NCBI RefSeq assembly: GCF_023805255.1
Contig: NZ_JAMSCK010000005.1
Coordinates: forward strand, 186,001 to 250,000
Direction: 5' to 3'
Origin: Gramella jeungdoensis
Lineage (GTDB): Bacteria; Bacteroidota; Bacteroidia; Flavobacteriales; Flavobacteriaceae
DNA length: 64,000 nucleotides
Position numbers and translations under genes: made by a program. The notes beneath the pieces are model-generated. The model was not told the DNA's origin. It saw only the letters and a program-made list of their open reading frames with translations, and did not search any database. This document shows, piece after piece, positions 1-9,013 of the stretch. Within the stretch, counting starts at the first letter, position 1; every line of letters starts with the position of its first letter.

Positions 1-697
1 CAATATCCTTAATTTCATCAAGTGATTGCAGGATATAATCAGTAACGAACAGTTGCTCTTCAACTTCTTTTTTATCCCATTCCACCTCTTCAGTTCCCTT
101 AAAAAGCTGGGTTCCGGCAAGGGCCATAGTCTTAAACCGGTTTCTTTCCACCTTCAAAAGGGTTTCAGGGGTAGCTCCCAGCCAGCATCCGGTTTCCGGA
201 TGAAACCACAGATAAACAAAAGCCTGGGAATATTTATTCAAAAGTTTTTTGAATATTCTGATGGGATCGGGATCATATACCTGTACTCTCTCTGACCTTG
301 CCAGAACCACCTTCTTAAAATCACCGGCCCTTATACGATCTATACCTTTCTGAACCAGGTTTTCATGGAGTTTCTGGTCTTCTTCCATGTATTCAAAATC
401 GGTTCCCGAGGATAAATATTCATAAAGATCACTGTCTATACCTTCTGCTGAATTATTATCCAGTTCAAAAATTTCAGAATTCTCAAACGGTATAATATAA
501 GAAAGATCTTCAGGATTGAATGGTGAAAAAACAAAGCCACTCTCCTTCAAATCCTTCACCGTAAAACATTCGGAGTTATTTTGAAGTATGGCTTTCACCT
601 TATTTTCATTTTCTCCTGGTTTACGATAAGCCACAAAAGGTTTGTCCTCCTTCAATTGGGTTTTCAATTTCTGGTAAAAATCGGATGCCTCAATCAT
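1..697 (-). CDS. menF: Isochorismate synthase (MenF/EntC family), 3' part cut off by the window edge
   Basis: The frame on the minus strand starts with ATG at 697 and runs without a stop to base 1, so 232 N-terminal residues are visible and the C-terminal part lies outside the window. Chorismate-binding family signs: FKKVVLAR around residue 128-135 (Lys general base region), GATPE at 174-178 and MALAGTQ at about 191-197, all typical of isochorismate/anthranilate synthase-type enzymes. The enzyme converts chorismate to isochorismate, the first step of menaquinone (or siderophore) synthesis. The start codon overlaps the stop of the upstream thioesterase gene as ATGA (694-697), so the two are translationally coupled; a MenI-like partner argues for the menaquinone role rather than a siderophore role. 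It could formally be EntC-like, but no siderophore gene is seen. Confidence 0.88.
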   Translation of the reverse strand, partial: MIEASDFYQKLKTQLKEDKPFVAYRKPGENENKVKAILQNNSECFTVKDLKESGFVFSPFNPEDLSYIIPFENSEIFELDNNSAEGIDSDLYEYLSSGTDFEYMEEDQKLHENLVQKGIDRIRAGDFKKVVLARSERVQVYDPDPIRIFKKLLNKYSQAFVYLWFHPETGCWLGATPETLLKVERNRFKTMALAGTQLFKGTEEVEWDKKEVEEQLFVTDYILQSLDEIKDI

Positions 698-1116
698 TTC
701 TTTTCTTTTGGAAGAGCAATGGTGGTTAATTTTACTATAGAGATAAGGTTCTCATTTTCGTCTGTAATCCTTATTTCAAAAAGTTGTGTGGTTCGCCCTT
801 TATGAATAAATGATGCCCGGGCATATACATAACCATCCCTCACGCTTTTTAGATGATTCGCTGAGATTTCAATTCCGCGAACAAAAAAGTCCTTTGTATT
901 AAGAAAAACATAACTGGCCATGCTTCCCACACTCTCTGCCAGTGCCACGGTTGCTCCTCCGTGAAGTACCCCATCTGGTTGATGCACTTTTGGAGATACG
1001 GGCATTTTCGCGATCATATAATCATCTCCAGCTTCCACAAATTCAATGTCCAGGGTTTCCATAAGTGTATTTTTGCAGGCCCGGCGTGAAAGCTCAATAA
1101 TTTCTTCTTTCGTCAT
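694..1116 (-). CDS. menI: MenI-like hotdog thioesterase (1,4-dihydroxy-2-naphthoyl-CoA hydrolase)
   Basis: 140 residues, the usual size of a single hotdog-fold PaaI/MenI thioesterase. The signature HGGATVALAES at 52-62 contains the HGG oxyanion turn and the catalytic Glu61; DGVLHGG and the later EISANHLKSVRDG stretch closely follow the MenI/YdiI pattern as I recall it. MenI hydrolyses DHNA-CoA to DHNA in menaquinone synthesis. Its stop overlaps the start of the isochorismate synthase gene by 4 bases, so the pair forms the end of a menaquinone operon. The family is broad (PaaI, YbgC types), so substrate is inferred mainly from the neighbour. Confidence 0.82.
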   Translation of the reverse strand: MTKEEIIELSRRACKNTLMETLDIEFVEAGDDYMIAKMPVSPKVHQPDGVLHGGATVALAESVGSMASYVFLNTKDFFVRGIEISANHLKSVRDGYVYARASFIHKGRTTQLFEIRITDENENLISIVKLTTIALPKEKK

Positions 1117-1161
1117 CCTTTAAAGATTGGTTACTTTGTAAAAATACAAAACAGCAAAGAG

Positions 1162-1797
1162 ATGAGCACCGAGAAAAGTGTTTCCTATCAGATAAAAAAC
1201 AGTTATTCGGTTCTAAATGAGCCTACTTCCCAGACAAAAAATGTCTGGCTCGTATTTCACGGGATAGGATACTTAAGCCGCTATTTTCTGAAATATTTTA
1301 AACACCTTGATCCTGAAGAAAATTATATCATAGCGCCACAGGCCCAATCAAAATATTACCTGAATGGAGAATACAGGCATGTGGGAGCTTCCTGGCTTAC
1401 CAGAGAATACCTGGAGGAAGAAATTGAAAATGTTCTGAACTATCTGGATGCTGTTTACAAAGCTGAAAATTTATCAGAAGTCGATAACCTTAATATTCTG
1501 GGATATTCCCAGGGAGTTTCGATAGCTACCAGATTTGTAGCCAGAAGAAAAATTAATTGTAAAAACTTAATTATGCATTCGGGAAAGGTACCTCAGGAGC
1601 TAAGTCACGAGGATTTTGAATTTTCAGAGAATACTAAATTCAGTTTTATTTATGGGATTCATGACGAGTATTTAAATTCAGAAATTGTAAAAGTGGAGGA
1701 AGAAAGACTGAAGAAAATATTTTCTAAAAACCTTGAAATTCTAAGTTTTGATGGCGGGCATGAGGTAAATACCAAAATGATCTCAAAATTTGTTTAA
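1162..1797 (+). CDS. Alpha/beta hydrolase, carboxylesterase/phospholipase type
   Basis: 211 residues, cytosolic (no signal peptide). The nucleophile elbow GYSQG puts Ser at residue 116; GIHDEY supplies Asp168 and FDGGHEV supplies His200, a complete Ser-Asp-His triad in the order of the short carboxylesterase/YpfH family. HGIGYLS near residue 33-39 is the likely oxyanion-hole loop. It is transcribed divergently from menI with only 45 bases between the starts, so the two may share regulation. Substrate cannot be told from sequence. Confidence 0.8.
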   Translation: MSTEKSVSYQIKNSYSVLNEPTSQTKNVWLVFHGIGYLSRYFLKYFKHLDPEENYIIAPQAQSKYYLNGEYRHVGASWLTREYLEEEIENVLNYLDAVYKAENLSEVDNLNILGYSQGVSIATRFVARRKINCKNLIMHSGKVPQELSHEDFEFSENTKFSFIYGIHDEYLNSEIVKVEEERLKKIFSKNLEILSFDGGHEVNTKMISKFV

Positions 1798-1821
1798 TTT
1801 CATGTCTTGGCTAATATCAAT

Positions 1822-1885
1822 GCGATCCGTCAGAGACGGAGAAGCAGTCTCCAGTTTGAGATTACTTCACTTCGCTCGTAATGAC
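1822..1885. repeat. Short interspersed palindromic repeat (GTCAT family), copy 1
   Basis: Read on the minus strand it begins GTCATTACGAGCGAAGTG and continues with AGTAATCTC, the ATTAC/GTAAT arms forming a hairpin; the left part holds a second hairpin CCGTC-AGA-GACGG (1828-1840). The same GTCAT...GA.CGAAG...AATCTC pattern recurs at 27401, 28407 and 40804. It fills the spacer between the esterase and the Nramp-like gene. Confidence 0.65.
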
Positions 1886-1900
1886 AGTTAAAAAATTCAA

Positions 1901-3163
1901 ATGAAACCAAACTACCCTTCCAAAACCTCATTCTTAAAAACGCTCGGTCCCGGGTTTTTACTCGCCGGAGCAGCCATCGGAGTCTCTCATCTTGTTCAGG
2001 CAACACGCGCCGGGGCCGATTATGGTTTCCTTCTTTTGTGGGTTCTTGTGCTCGCCTGTATAACTAAATATCCTTTCCTTGAATTTGGACCCAGGTTCGC
2101 TGCAGCAACAGGAGATCATTTAATTAGTGGTTATCGGAAAATGGGGAAATTTCCTTACTGGACTTTTATAATTATAACTGTAGGAAGCATGTTCATCATT
2201 CAGGCTGCAGTCACGATTGTAACAGCTGGACTGGCCGAAAGGCTTTTTGGATTGGGATGGTCTTCTTTTACATGGAGTTTTGCGATCATTGGAGTTTGCA
2301 TAGCCCTTCTTTTGATAGGGAAATATCCAGCTTTGGATAAGACCATGAAACTCATAGTATCTATACTGGGACTTGCCACCTTAACAGCCGTGATTCTTGC
2401 TTTTGGGGAAGGGAGAATGGAAAAAGCAATTTCCATAGCTCCACCTGAGGTCTGGAATAAGGCTGGGATCGCTTTTATAATTTCATTTATGGGATGGATG
2501 CCTATACCTCTGGATGCCTCTGTGTGGCATTCCATCTGGACCAAAGAGAAGGCCCTCGGAAACAAAAGAAAGACAACACTCAAGGAGGCTTTTACCGATT
2601 TCAATATCGGATATCTTGCCGCCGCATTCATCGGATTGTTATTCTTCCTTATGGGCGCCCTTATTATGTTTGGTAGTGGTATAAGTTTCTCCGGAAACGG
2701 AGTAGAATTCTCAGGACAGCTTATCGATCTCTACGGCAAAACTTTGGGTGATTGGAGCAAACCTATCATAGCTGTGGCTGCATTTATCGCCATGTTCTCC
2801 ACTACCCTTGCCGTTACCGATGCTTTTCCGCGGGTGATCTCTGAAATCTATGCAGAAGGCTCGAAGGCAAAGACTCCCAAATCTAAATGGAAAAATTACC
2901 GGATAAATGTTTTTCTAATTCCAGGTCTCTCTTTACTGATTCTCTTCTTTTTTACAGCATCTTTTACGGTACTCATAGATTTTGCCACTGCACTTTCATT
3001 TTTATCTGCACCCTTTCTTGCATGGTTTAATTACAGACTCATTACAGGAAAACAAACACCTAAAGAAGACAGACCGGGCAAATTATATCGCCTATTCTCT
3101 ATTGGCTGTTTTATAATCCTAATAATATTCAATTTTATATATATCTCCACTCTTGTAGGATAG
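1901..3163 (+). CDS. Nramp-fold transporter lacking the canonical metal-binding motifs
   Basis: 420 residues, about 11 hydrophobic helices, Nramp/SLC11 family by overall pattern (LGPGFLLAG start, SFMGWM helix 6). In classical Mn/Fe Nramps helix 1 carries DPGN and helix 6 carries MPH; here the helix 1 position reads AAIGVSH (residues 24-30) and the helix 6 position reads MPIPLD (200-205). The two residues that normally bind the transition metal are therefore absent, so transport of Mn or Fe should not be assumed; Nramp relatives with other substrates (Mg, Al, possibly organic solutes) are known. It stands alone, followed by a strong terminator at 3352. Start ATG at 1901 is the first in frame. 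Confidence 0.78.
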   Translation: MKPNYPSKTSFLKTLGPGFLLAGAAIGVSHLVQATRAGADYGFLLLWVLVLACITKYPFLEFGPRFAAATGDHLISGYRKMGKFPYWTFIIITVGSMFIIQAAVTIVTAGLAERLFGLGWSSFTWSFAIIGVCIALLLIGKYPALDKTMKLIVSILGLATLTAVILAFGEGRMEKAISIAPPEVWNKAGIAFIISFMGWMPIPLDASVWHSIWTKEKALGNKRKTTLKEAFTDFNIGYLAAAFIGLLFFLMGALIMFGSGISFSGNGVEFSGQLIDLYGKTLGDWSKPIIAVAAFIAMFSTTLAVTDAFPRVISEIYAEGSKAKTPKSKWKNYRINVFLIPGLSLLILFFFTASFTVLIDFATALSFLSAPFLAWFNYRLITGKQTPKEDRPGKLYRLFSIGCFIILIIFNFIYISTLVG

Positions 3164-3351
3164 TAAAGCATTTAAGTATGAATATTGAATCCTCATTTAA
3201 TCCCCTCCCTTAAATGGATACAATTAGTTAACATTTAAATAAATTTAATCTCACTTAATTATCAATTGAATTTCAAATCTTTGAATCCCTTCCTTCACCG
3301 GAAGTGATTTCATAAAATCCTTAGTTTTTTGTCAACTTAGATTTATGAACG

Positions 3352-3380
3352 AACCGCTCCCCGTGGAGCGGTTATTTTTT
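3352..3380 (+). terminator. Rho-independent terminator
   Basis: Perfect 9-bp stem AACCGCTCC / GGAGCGGTT (3352-3360 with 3365-3373), tetraloop CCGT, followed by ATTTTTT. It ends transcription of the Nramp-like gene, 190 bases downstream, and insulates the phosphate operon. The 170 bases between the gene and this hairpin show nothing else. Confidence 0.85.
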
Positions 3381-3402
3381 AAGTGATTCTTTGATTTAAT
3401 CA

Positions 3403-3428
3403 TAACCTGTAGTTAACGTTGAGGTAAC
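3403..3428 (+). promoter_or_regulatory. Candidate Pho box: three TAAC repeats with 11-bp period
   Basis: TAAC occurs at 3403-3406, 3414-3417 and 3425-3428, spaced by exactly 11 bp; the middle and last copies read TTAAC and GTAAC. PhoB/PhoP-type regulators bind direct repeats on one helix face with 11-bp period, and the Bacillus PhoP half-site is TTAACA-like. It lies 42 bases before the first gene of a phosphate-uptake operon. The regulator itself is not in the window. Confidence 0.55.
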
Positions 3429-3469
3429 ATTAGAATCGGTTATTTGCAGCGACAAAAAACTTACAGGTA

Positions 3470-4675
3470 ATGAAATTATTAAAATGGCAACTTTTAGTTG
3501 TTCTATTTGCATCAGGTGTATTTACTGCTAACTCTCAGGAAATTACAGAAAACAAATTCGGAAAAGGACTTGTAAATGTGGTAGCCAAAGATAGCTCTTA
3601 TAGCTTAAAATTTGCTGCCAGATTCCAGTCTTTATTTACCAGCAACTGGGATTTCCCAGGTAATGAAAATTTACAAAACGGAGAATCGAATTTCCTTATA
3701 AGGAGAGCCCGTCTAAAATTTGGAGGTTTTGCTTATTCTCCAAAATTAAGGTATAAGATGGAGTTAGGTCTTTCAAACAGGGATATTTCGGGTGCTTCGT
3801 ACTATACTCACAATGCTCCAAGATATATTCTGGATGCCGTGATCAAATGGAACTTCTACGAGAATTTCGACCTATGGATTGGGCAAACAAAATTACCGGG
3901 GAACCGTGAACGAATTGTTTCCTCCGGAAATATGCAAACGGTAGACAGATCCCTGGTAAACAGCATGTTTAATGTTGACCGTGAAATGGGTGTTCAGTTA
4001 CATCACGGTTTCGATCTGGGAAATAATTTCCTTGTAAAAGAATCAGTAGCATTCACTCAGGGTGAAGGTAGAAATGTAACCCGAGGTAATATTGGAGGTC
4101 ATCATTTTACCGGAAGAGCAGAGATCTATCCCTTTGGAGATTTTAACGCCTACTCTGGAGCTGACCTGGACAGGGAACAAACTCCTAAACTAGCTATTGG
4201 AGCTGCATACAGTTATAATGCTGATGCCGTAAAGACCGAATCGGTTTCTGGTTCTTATATGGAAACTGACAATGGTTTCTATGAAACCGATATCACCACC
4301 TTCTTTCTGGATGCAATGTTTAAGTATAAAGGATTCAACATATTGACTGAATATGCCGACAGGAATGCAGATGCCCCTATTGCGGTAAATGCAGATGGTA
4401 CACCAACCGGTGACGTTGTAGAAGTTGGAAACGGATTCAATTTCCAGGCAGGTTACCTGTTTAAAAACAACTTCGAAGTAGTGGGAAGATATACCACTAT
4501 AGATCTTGATGAGAACATTACAGGTGCAGGAGTTCACAATCAGTATACTCTTGGGCTTTCAAAATATATAGTAGGTCATAAACTAAAGGTTCAAACCGAT
4601 GTGAGTCTGAACGATTTCACCGACAACATGAATAATGACCTGATGTACAGATTACAAGTAGATATTCATTTCTAA
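3470..4675 (+). CDS. Phosphate-selective porin O/P family outer-membrane porin
   Basis: 401 residues with a signal peptide (charged MKLLK, hydrophobic core to about residue 20, cleavage near NSQ-E). The mature part alternates short amphipathic strands and ends in aromatic VDIHF, as outer-membrane beta-barrels do. The N-terminal barrel pattern ([25 protein letters not shown]) is that of the OprP/OprO porin family. It is the first gene of the phosphate operon, 10 bases before pstS, so it most likely admits phosphate through the outer membrane when phosphate is scarce. Regulation by the TAAC repeats just upstream is inferred. Confidence 0.87.
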   Translation: MKLLKWQLLVVLFASGVFTANSQEITENKFGKGLVNVVAKDSSYSLKFAARFQSLFTSNWDFPGNENLQNGESNFLIRRARLKFGGFAYSPKLRYKMELGLSNRDISGASYYTHNAPRYILDAVIKWNFYENFDLWIGQTKLPGNRERIVSSGNMQTVDRSLVNSMFNVDREMGVQLHHGFDLGNNFLVKESVAFTQGEGRNVTRGNIGGHHFTGRAEIYPFGDFNAYSGADLDREQTPKLAIGAAYSYNADAVKTESVSGSYMETDNGFYETDITTFFLDAMFKYKGFNILTEYADRNADAPIAVNADGTPTGDVVEVGNGFNFQAGYLFKNNFEVVGRYTTIDLDENITGAGVHNQYTLGLSKYIVGHKLKVQTDVSLNDFTDNMNNDLMYRLQVDIHF

Positions 4676-4685
4676 ATAAAAAACC

Positions 4686-5642
4686 ATGAAAAAAGTATTA
4701 TTTATCGCAGTGGTCACATTCACAATGTTTGCCTGCGGAAACAAAAAAGGACAGAACGGGGATGAATCCGGAACAATTACAGTTGACGGATCCAGTACAG
4801 TATATCCTATCACCGAGGCGGTAGCCGAGGAATTCAGAGCCGTAAAGCCTAGAGTAAATGTTACTATAGGCGTTTCAGGAACGGGTGGTGGATTTCAGAA
4901 ATTCACTCGTGGAGAAACTGATATCTCTGATGCCTCAAGAGAGATCAAAGAGAAGGAAGCTGCTTTAGCTAAAGAGAACAACATAGATTATGTTGAACTT
5001 GAAGTAGCATACGATGGACTTGCAGTGGTAATAAATCCAGAAAACGACTGGGCTAAATCTTTCACAGTAGAAGAATTGAAAAAAATATGGGAGCCTGCAG
5101 CTCAGGGAGAAATCATGAAATGGAATCAGATCAATCCTGAATGGCCTAACGAGGAGATACATTTATTCGGTCCTGGGGTAGCATCAGGAACCTTCGATTA
5201 CTTTACCGAAGCAATTGTTGGTGAAGGTGGTGCAAGTAGAGGTGATTTTACTGCCAGTGAAGACGACAATGTTTTGGTTCAGGGTGTTGCCGGAGATAAG
5301 TACGGCTTAGGTTTCTTTGGTCTGGCTTACTACGAAGCAAATTCAGATAAACTGGAATTAGCAGCTGTAGATGGTGGAAATGGACCTGTAGTTCCTTCTG
5401 CTGAATCTGTAAACGATGGAACTTATTCACCTCTATCAAGACCGTTATTCATTTATGTGAGCAGTACTGCGATCCAGGATCCAACAGTAGTTGAATTTGT
5501 GAACTTCTACCTTGATGAAGCCGGAAGCCTTGCAAAAGATGTTGGTTACTTTCCTCTGACCGACGAAGAATATGCCCAGCAAAAGGCAAAATTCGAAAGC
5601 TTCGTAGAGAAGAACAAGAAGGAAAAGGAAGAAACTAAATAA
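4686..5642 (+). CDS. pstS: Phosphate ABC transporter substrate-binding lipoprotein PstS
   Basis: 318 residues. A lipoprotein signal ends in the lipobox FACG (Cys17). Phosphate-binding loops are visible: [10 protein letters not shown] (34-43), [15 protein letters not shown] and the SGTFDYFT segment. The C-terminal tail is highly charged ([10 protein letters not shown]). PstS captures phosphate in the periplasm and hands it to PstCA. It lies between the porin and pstC; a strong stem-loop (5654-5698) separates it from pstC. Confidence 0.95.
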   Translation: MKKVLFIAVVTFTMFACGNKKGQNGDESGTITVDGSSTVYPITEAVAEEFRAVKPRVNVTIGVSGTGGGFQKFTRGETDISDASREIKEKEAALAKENNIDYVELEVAYDGLAVVINPENDWAKSFTVEELKKIWEPAAQGEIMKWNQINPEWPNEEIHLFGPGVASGTFDYFTEAIVGEGGASRGDFTASEDDNVLVQGVAGDKYGLGFFGLAYYEANSDKLELAAVDGGNGPVVPSAESVNDGTYSPLSRPLFIYVSSTAIQDPTVVEFVNFYLDEAGSLAKDVGYFPLTDEEYAQQKAKFESFVEKNKKEKEETK

Positions 5643-5653
5643 GTTTAAAATAA

Positions 5654-5698
5654 AAGATAACATCATGCTCTCCTCTCTGGAGGGTTTGATGTTATCTT
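5654..5698 (+). promoter_or_regulatory. Intra-operon stem-loop between pstS and pstC
   Basis: Perfect 12-bp stem AAGATAACATCA (5654-5665) with TGATGTTATCTT (5687-5698); the loop can form a small inner CTCC/GGAG hairpin. No T-run long enough for a good terminator follows (TTAATTTA), so it is more likely a 3'-end stabiliser or partial terminator that raises PstS level above that of the membrane subunits. Confidence 0.7.
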
Positions 5699-5712
5699 AA
5701 TTTATATACTAA

Positions 5713-6591
5713 ATGCGGAAACTAAAAGAATTAGTAATTGAAAGAACCTTGCTTGCAAGTTCCCTGATTACTATTGCCGTTACCATAGGTATTATTTTAG
5801 TTCTGTCTATTGAAGCCATCAACTTCTTTAGTGAGGTGTCTATAGTGGAATTCTTCACAGATACCCAATGGACACCTTTATTTACAGACAAACATTTTGG
5901 TATCCTTTCGCTATTATCGGGTACTTTGCTTACCTCCTTTATAGCCATCGCTTTTGCTGTTCCGGTAGGTTTATCAATAAGTATTTACCTGAGTGAATAT
6001 GCACCAAAAAGCTTTAGAAGGACTATTAAGCCCCTTTTGGAATTATTGGCTGCAGTGCCTACGGTGGTTTATGGTTTTTTTGCATTAATGGTGGTAACTC
6101 CATTCCTGCAATCCATTTTTCCGGGGATCTCAAGTTTCAACTCCCTATCGGCAGGTATTGTGATGGGGATCATGATAATTCCATATATCTCATCCCTGAG
6201 TGAAGATGCCCTTCATGCCGTCCCGGATTCTTTAAGGGAAGCAGCCTATGGAATGGGATCTACCAAATTACAGAACTCATTTAAGGTAATGGTTCCGGCG
6301 GCTTCATCGGGAATCGTGGTATCCATAATACTGGCAATTTCCAGGGCTATCGGTGAAACCATGATCGTTGCCATCGCGGCAGGTCAGCAACCCAGGTTTA
6401 CTTTTGACCCAACGGTGCCTGTAGAAACCATAACCGCTTACATCGTTCAGGTTAGTCTTGGAGATGTTCAGCACGGATCATTGGAATACAAGACCATTTT
6501 CGCTGCGGGAATCACACTATTCATCTTTACATTCCTACTTAACACCTTGAGTTACAGGATACGTAAAAAATTCCAGGAGAAGTATGAATAA
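5713..6591 (+). CDS. pstC: Phosphate ABC transporter permease PstC
   Basis: 292 residues, six hydrophobic segments, inner membrane. The cytoplasmic EAA coupling loop is visible as REAAYGMGSTKLQ near residues 177-189, and ISRAIGETMIVAIAAG follows, typical of PstC. Pairs with PstA to form the phosphate channel. Its 3' end overlaps pstA by 8 bases, so the two are translated as a coupled pair. Confidence 0.94.
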   Translation: MRKLKELVIERTLLASSLITIAVTIGIILVLSIEAINFFSEVSIVEFFTDTQWTPLFTDKHFGILSLLSGTLLTSFIAIAFAVPVGLSISIYLSEYAPKSFRRTIKPLLELLAAVPTVVYGFFALMVVTPFLQSIFPGISSFNSLSAGIVMGIMIIPYISSLSEDALHAVPDSLREAAYGMGSTKLQNSFKVMVPAASSGIVVSIILAISRAIGETMIVAIAAGQQPRFTFDPTVPVETITAYIVQVSLGDVQHGSLEYKTIFAAGITLFIFTFLLNTLSYRIRKKFQEKYE

Positions 6592-7438
6592 TATAAAAGC
6601 AAACAGAATCAAAGATCAGGCATTCAAATACTGGGGGATAGCCTGTACTTTATTGGGACTCGTTTTACTTGCCATCTTCATTGGGAACATTCTTATTGAT
6701 GGAATAATGAGGATAGACTGGGACTTTATAGTAAACCTACCCTCAAGAAAAGCGGAAAGATCCGGCATCTATACTGCCCTAATGGGAAGTATCTGGGTAT
6801 TGATATTAACCACTCTTATTGCTCTACCAGTTGGTATTGCAGCAGCTATATATCTTGAAGAATACAACAAGAAGAATAAGCTTTCAACCATTCTTGAAGT
6901 AAATATTTCAAACCTGGCAGGAGTTCCATCGGTAATTTATGGATTGTTAGGCTTGGAAGTTTTTGTAAGGATCATGGAAATGGGATCCAGCGTACTGGCA
7001 GGAAGCTGTACACTGGCACTATTGATACTTCCAATCGTGATAGTTTCAACCCGTGAAGCTTTAAAGGCGGTACCAAAATCTGTTAGGGACGCATCCTTCG
7101 CTATGGGAGCTTCAAAATGGCAAACCGTTTATCATCAACTATTGCCAGCTTCTTTCGGTGGGATCTTAACAGGAGTGATCCTGGCATTATCAAGGGCAGT
7201 GGGAGAAACCGCGCCGCTGATCGTTATCGGTGCGTTAGCTTATGTACCTTTTGCGCCTTCATCGGCTATGGACGAGTTCTCAGTATTACCTATACAGATC
7301 TTTAACTGGATTACCAGGCCACAACACGGTTTTGTTGAAAATGCAGCGGCAGCCATTATAATTTTATTGTTAATTACCTTTGTAATGAATGGTATAGCTG
7401 TCTATTTTAGAAACAAGTGGCAGAAAAAATTCAAATAA
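6584..7438 (+). CDS. pstA: Phosphate ABC transporter permease PstA
   Basis: 284 residues, six membrane segments. PSVIYGLLGL, the EAA-like loop RDASFAMGASKWQTV and LSRAVGETAPLIVIGA are PstA marks. Start at 6584 lies inside the end of pstC (8-base overlap). Followed 15 bases later by pstB. Confidence 0.94.
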   Translation: MNNIKANRIKDQAFKYWGIACTLLGLVLLAIFIGNILIDGIMRIDWDFIVNLPSRKAERSGIYTALMGSIWVLILTTLIALPVGIAAAIYLEEYNKKNKLSTILEVNISNLAGVPSVIYGLLGLEVFVRIMEMGSSVLAGSCTLALLILPIVIVSTREALKAVPKSVRDASFAMGASKWQTVYHQLLPASFGGILTGVILALSRAVGETAPLIVIGALAYVPFAPSSAMDEFSVLPIQIFNWITRPQHGFVENAAAAIIILLLITFVMNGIAVYFRNKWQKKFK

Positions 7439-7453
7439 CACAAGTGTTATAAA

Positions 7454-8260
7454 ATGATAAAAAAGAAGAAAAAAGAGGATAGCATTATTGACAGCAGCCT
7501 CAAACGTAAATATAAACTACAGGCCAAGGACGTAAAGGTGTGGTATGGTGATTTTCTTGCTATCAAAGGCGTTAGCATGGATATTAAACCGAATAAGATC
7601 ACTGCCTTTATCGGTCCCTCTGGATGTGGTAAATCAACCTTCTTAAGACTGTTCAACAGGATGAATGATTATGTGGACAGCTTTAAAATGGAAGGTGAGA
7701 TTAATATAGACGGAGAGAATATTTATGATAAGAATATAAATGTAGAACTTCTTCGAAAGCAGGTGGGAATGGTTTTTCAGAAACCAAACCCCTTTCCTAA
7801 GTCCATATATGAAAATGTAGCTTACGGTTTAAAGATCCAGGGAATAAAGGATAAGAAATTCCTTCAGGAACGTGTTGAAGAATCGCTTAAGCAGGTAGGA
7901 TTATGGAATGAAGTTGAAGATGACCTTAACAAGTCGGCACTTGCACTATCCGGAGGTCAGCAACAAAGACTGTGCATAGCCCGCGCGCTGGCAGTGGAAC
8001 CTTCTATCATCCTCATGGATGAACCAACCTCGGCCCTGGATCCTATTTCCACGGCGAAGATCGAAGATCTTATTTATCGGCTAAAAGAAAAGTATACTAT
8101 TGTAATTGTTACTCATAACATGCAACAGGCAAGTAGGATAAGTGACAGTACTGCCTTTTTCTATATGGGAGACCTTATAGAATATGATAAGACCAATAAA
8201 CTCTTTACAAATCCGGAAAAAGAGCAAACCGAGAATTATATAACCGGTCGTTTCGGATAA
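7454..8260 (+). CDS. pstB: Phosphate ABC transporter ATPase PstB
   Basis: 268 residues. Walker [10 protein letters not shown] at 54-62, Q-loop [14 protein letters not shown] signature LSGGQQQR, Walker B IILMDEP and switch His in VTHNM are all present. [14 protein letters not shown] near the start is typical of PstB. A lysine-rich N-terminal extension of about 20 residues precedes the ABC domain. Powers phosphate import through PstCA. Confidence 0.96.
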   Translation: MIKKKKKEDSIIDSSLKRKYKLQAKDVKVWYGDFLAIKGVSMDIKPNKITAFIGPSGCGKSTFLRLFNRMNDYVDSFKMEGEINIDGENIYDKNINVELLRKQVGMVFQKPNPFPKSIYENVAYGLKIQGIKDKKFLQERVEESLKQVGLWNEVEDDLNKSALALSGGQQQRLCIARALAVEPSIILMDEPTSALDPISTAKIEDLIYRLKEKYTIVIVTHNMQQASRISDSTAFFYMGDLIEYDKTNKLFTNPEKEQTENYITGRFG

Positions 8261-8270
8261 AACACAACTT

Positions 8271-8945
8271 ATGATAAATTTAGACGAACATAGAGAGTTG
8301 CTTAAACAGCATGGGATTGAAATGTTCAATCTCTGTAGAAAGCAATTAAAGAAATCCAGAGAGGCATTCTTAAATCATGACAATGATCTTGCTGAAGATG
8401 TATTGCATTCTGAGAACCGGGTGAACAGTATGGATCTTAGGATAGATCGTGATTGTGAGCGGTTCATTGCCCTTCATAATCCGGTGGCGGTAGACCTGCG
8501 CTTTGTACTTGCCTTAAGAAAGATCAATTTTGATCTTGAACGGGTTGGTGATCATGCCTATGGAATCTCTAAGTATATAATAGAAGTTGATACTCCTGTA
8601 GAGCATAAATTACTTGAGAAATTAAGGTTTGAAGAGATGTATGATGCAGCTCTGTCTATGCTTGATGATATTCAGATTGCCTTTAGGGATGAAGATGCCA
8701 ATAAGGCAAGAAAGGTTTTCAAGAAAGATAAACTACTGAATAAAATAAACCTGAGCGCTTTTGATGTGATCTCTGAGGAAGTAAAAAAAGATTCTTCATT
8801 AATAAGCCAGTACCTTCTTCTCTTTTCTGTGATTAAGAAAATTGAGCGTGTAGGGGATCTAATTACAAATATTGCTGAAGAAATTATCTTTTATATGGAA
8901 GCAGAGGTTCTTAAACATAGTAAGAAAAAAGGACCTAAAAAATAA
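8271..8945 (+). CDS. phoU: Phosphate signalling/transport regulator PhoU
   Basis: 224 residues made of two helical repeats, the usual PhoU size; the paired motif IDRDCERFIALHNPVAVDLR with later KKIERVGDLITNIAEE matches the E/DxxxD metal-binding repeats of the family. PhoU restrains the Pst transporter and, where present, the PhoR kinase. Last gene of the operon, 10 bases after pstB; followed by a terminator shared with convergent dnaK. No phoB/phoR pair lies in the window. Confidence 0.93.
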   Translation: MINLDEHRELLKQHGIEMFNLCRKQLKKSREAFLNHDNDLAEDVLHSENRVNSMDLRIDRDCERFIALHNPVAVDLRFVLALRKINFDLERVGDHAYGISKYIIEVDTPVEHKLLEKLRFEEMYDAALSMLDDIQIAFRDEDANKARKVFKKDKLLNKINLSAFDVISEEVKKDSSLISQYLLLFSVIKKIERVGDLITNIAEEIIFYMEAEVLKHSKKKGPKK

Positions 8946-8965
8946 TCGTTCATTTATATCAATTA

Positions 8966-8993
8966 AAAAACCCCGCAGTTTAGCGGGGTTTTT
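8966..8993. terminator. Bidirectional terminator between phoU and dnaK
   Basis: Stem AAAAACCCCGC (8966-8976) with GCGGGGTTTTT (8983-8993), six-base loop. A-run and T-run on both sides let it end the phosphate operon on the plus strand and dnaK on the minus strand. Confidence 0.9.
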
Positions 8994-9013
8994 ACATTAT
9001 ATATATCTGAAGA

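Noticed and set aside
2200-2631. 143-residue open frame on the minus strand inside the Nramp-like gene
   Set aside because: Fully antisense to a well-supported membrane-protein gene, composition reflects the shadow of hydrophobic codons, no family resemblance.
3436-3450. TTATTTGC as the -7 box of the phosphate operon
   Set aside because: Does not fit TAnnTTTG spacing; an activator-dependent promoter is more likely but cannot be placed.
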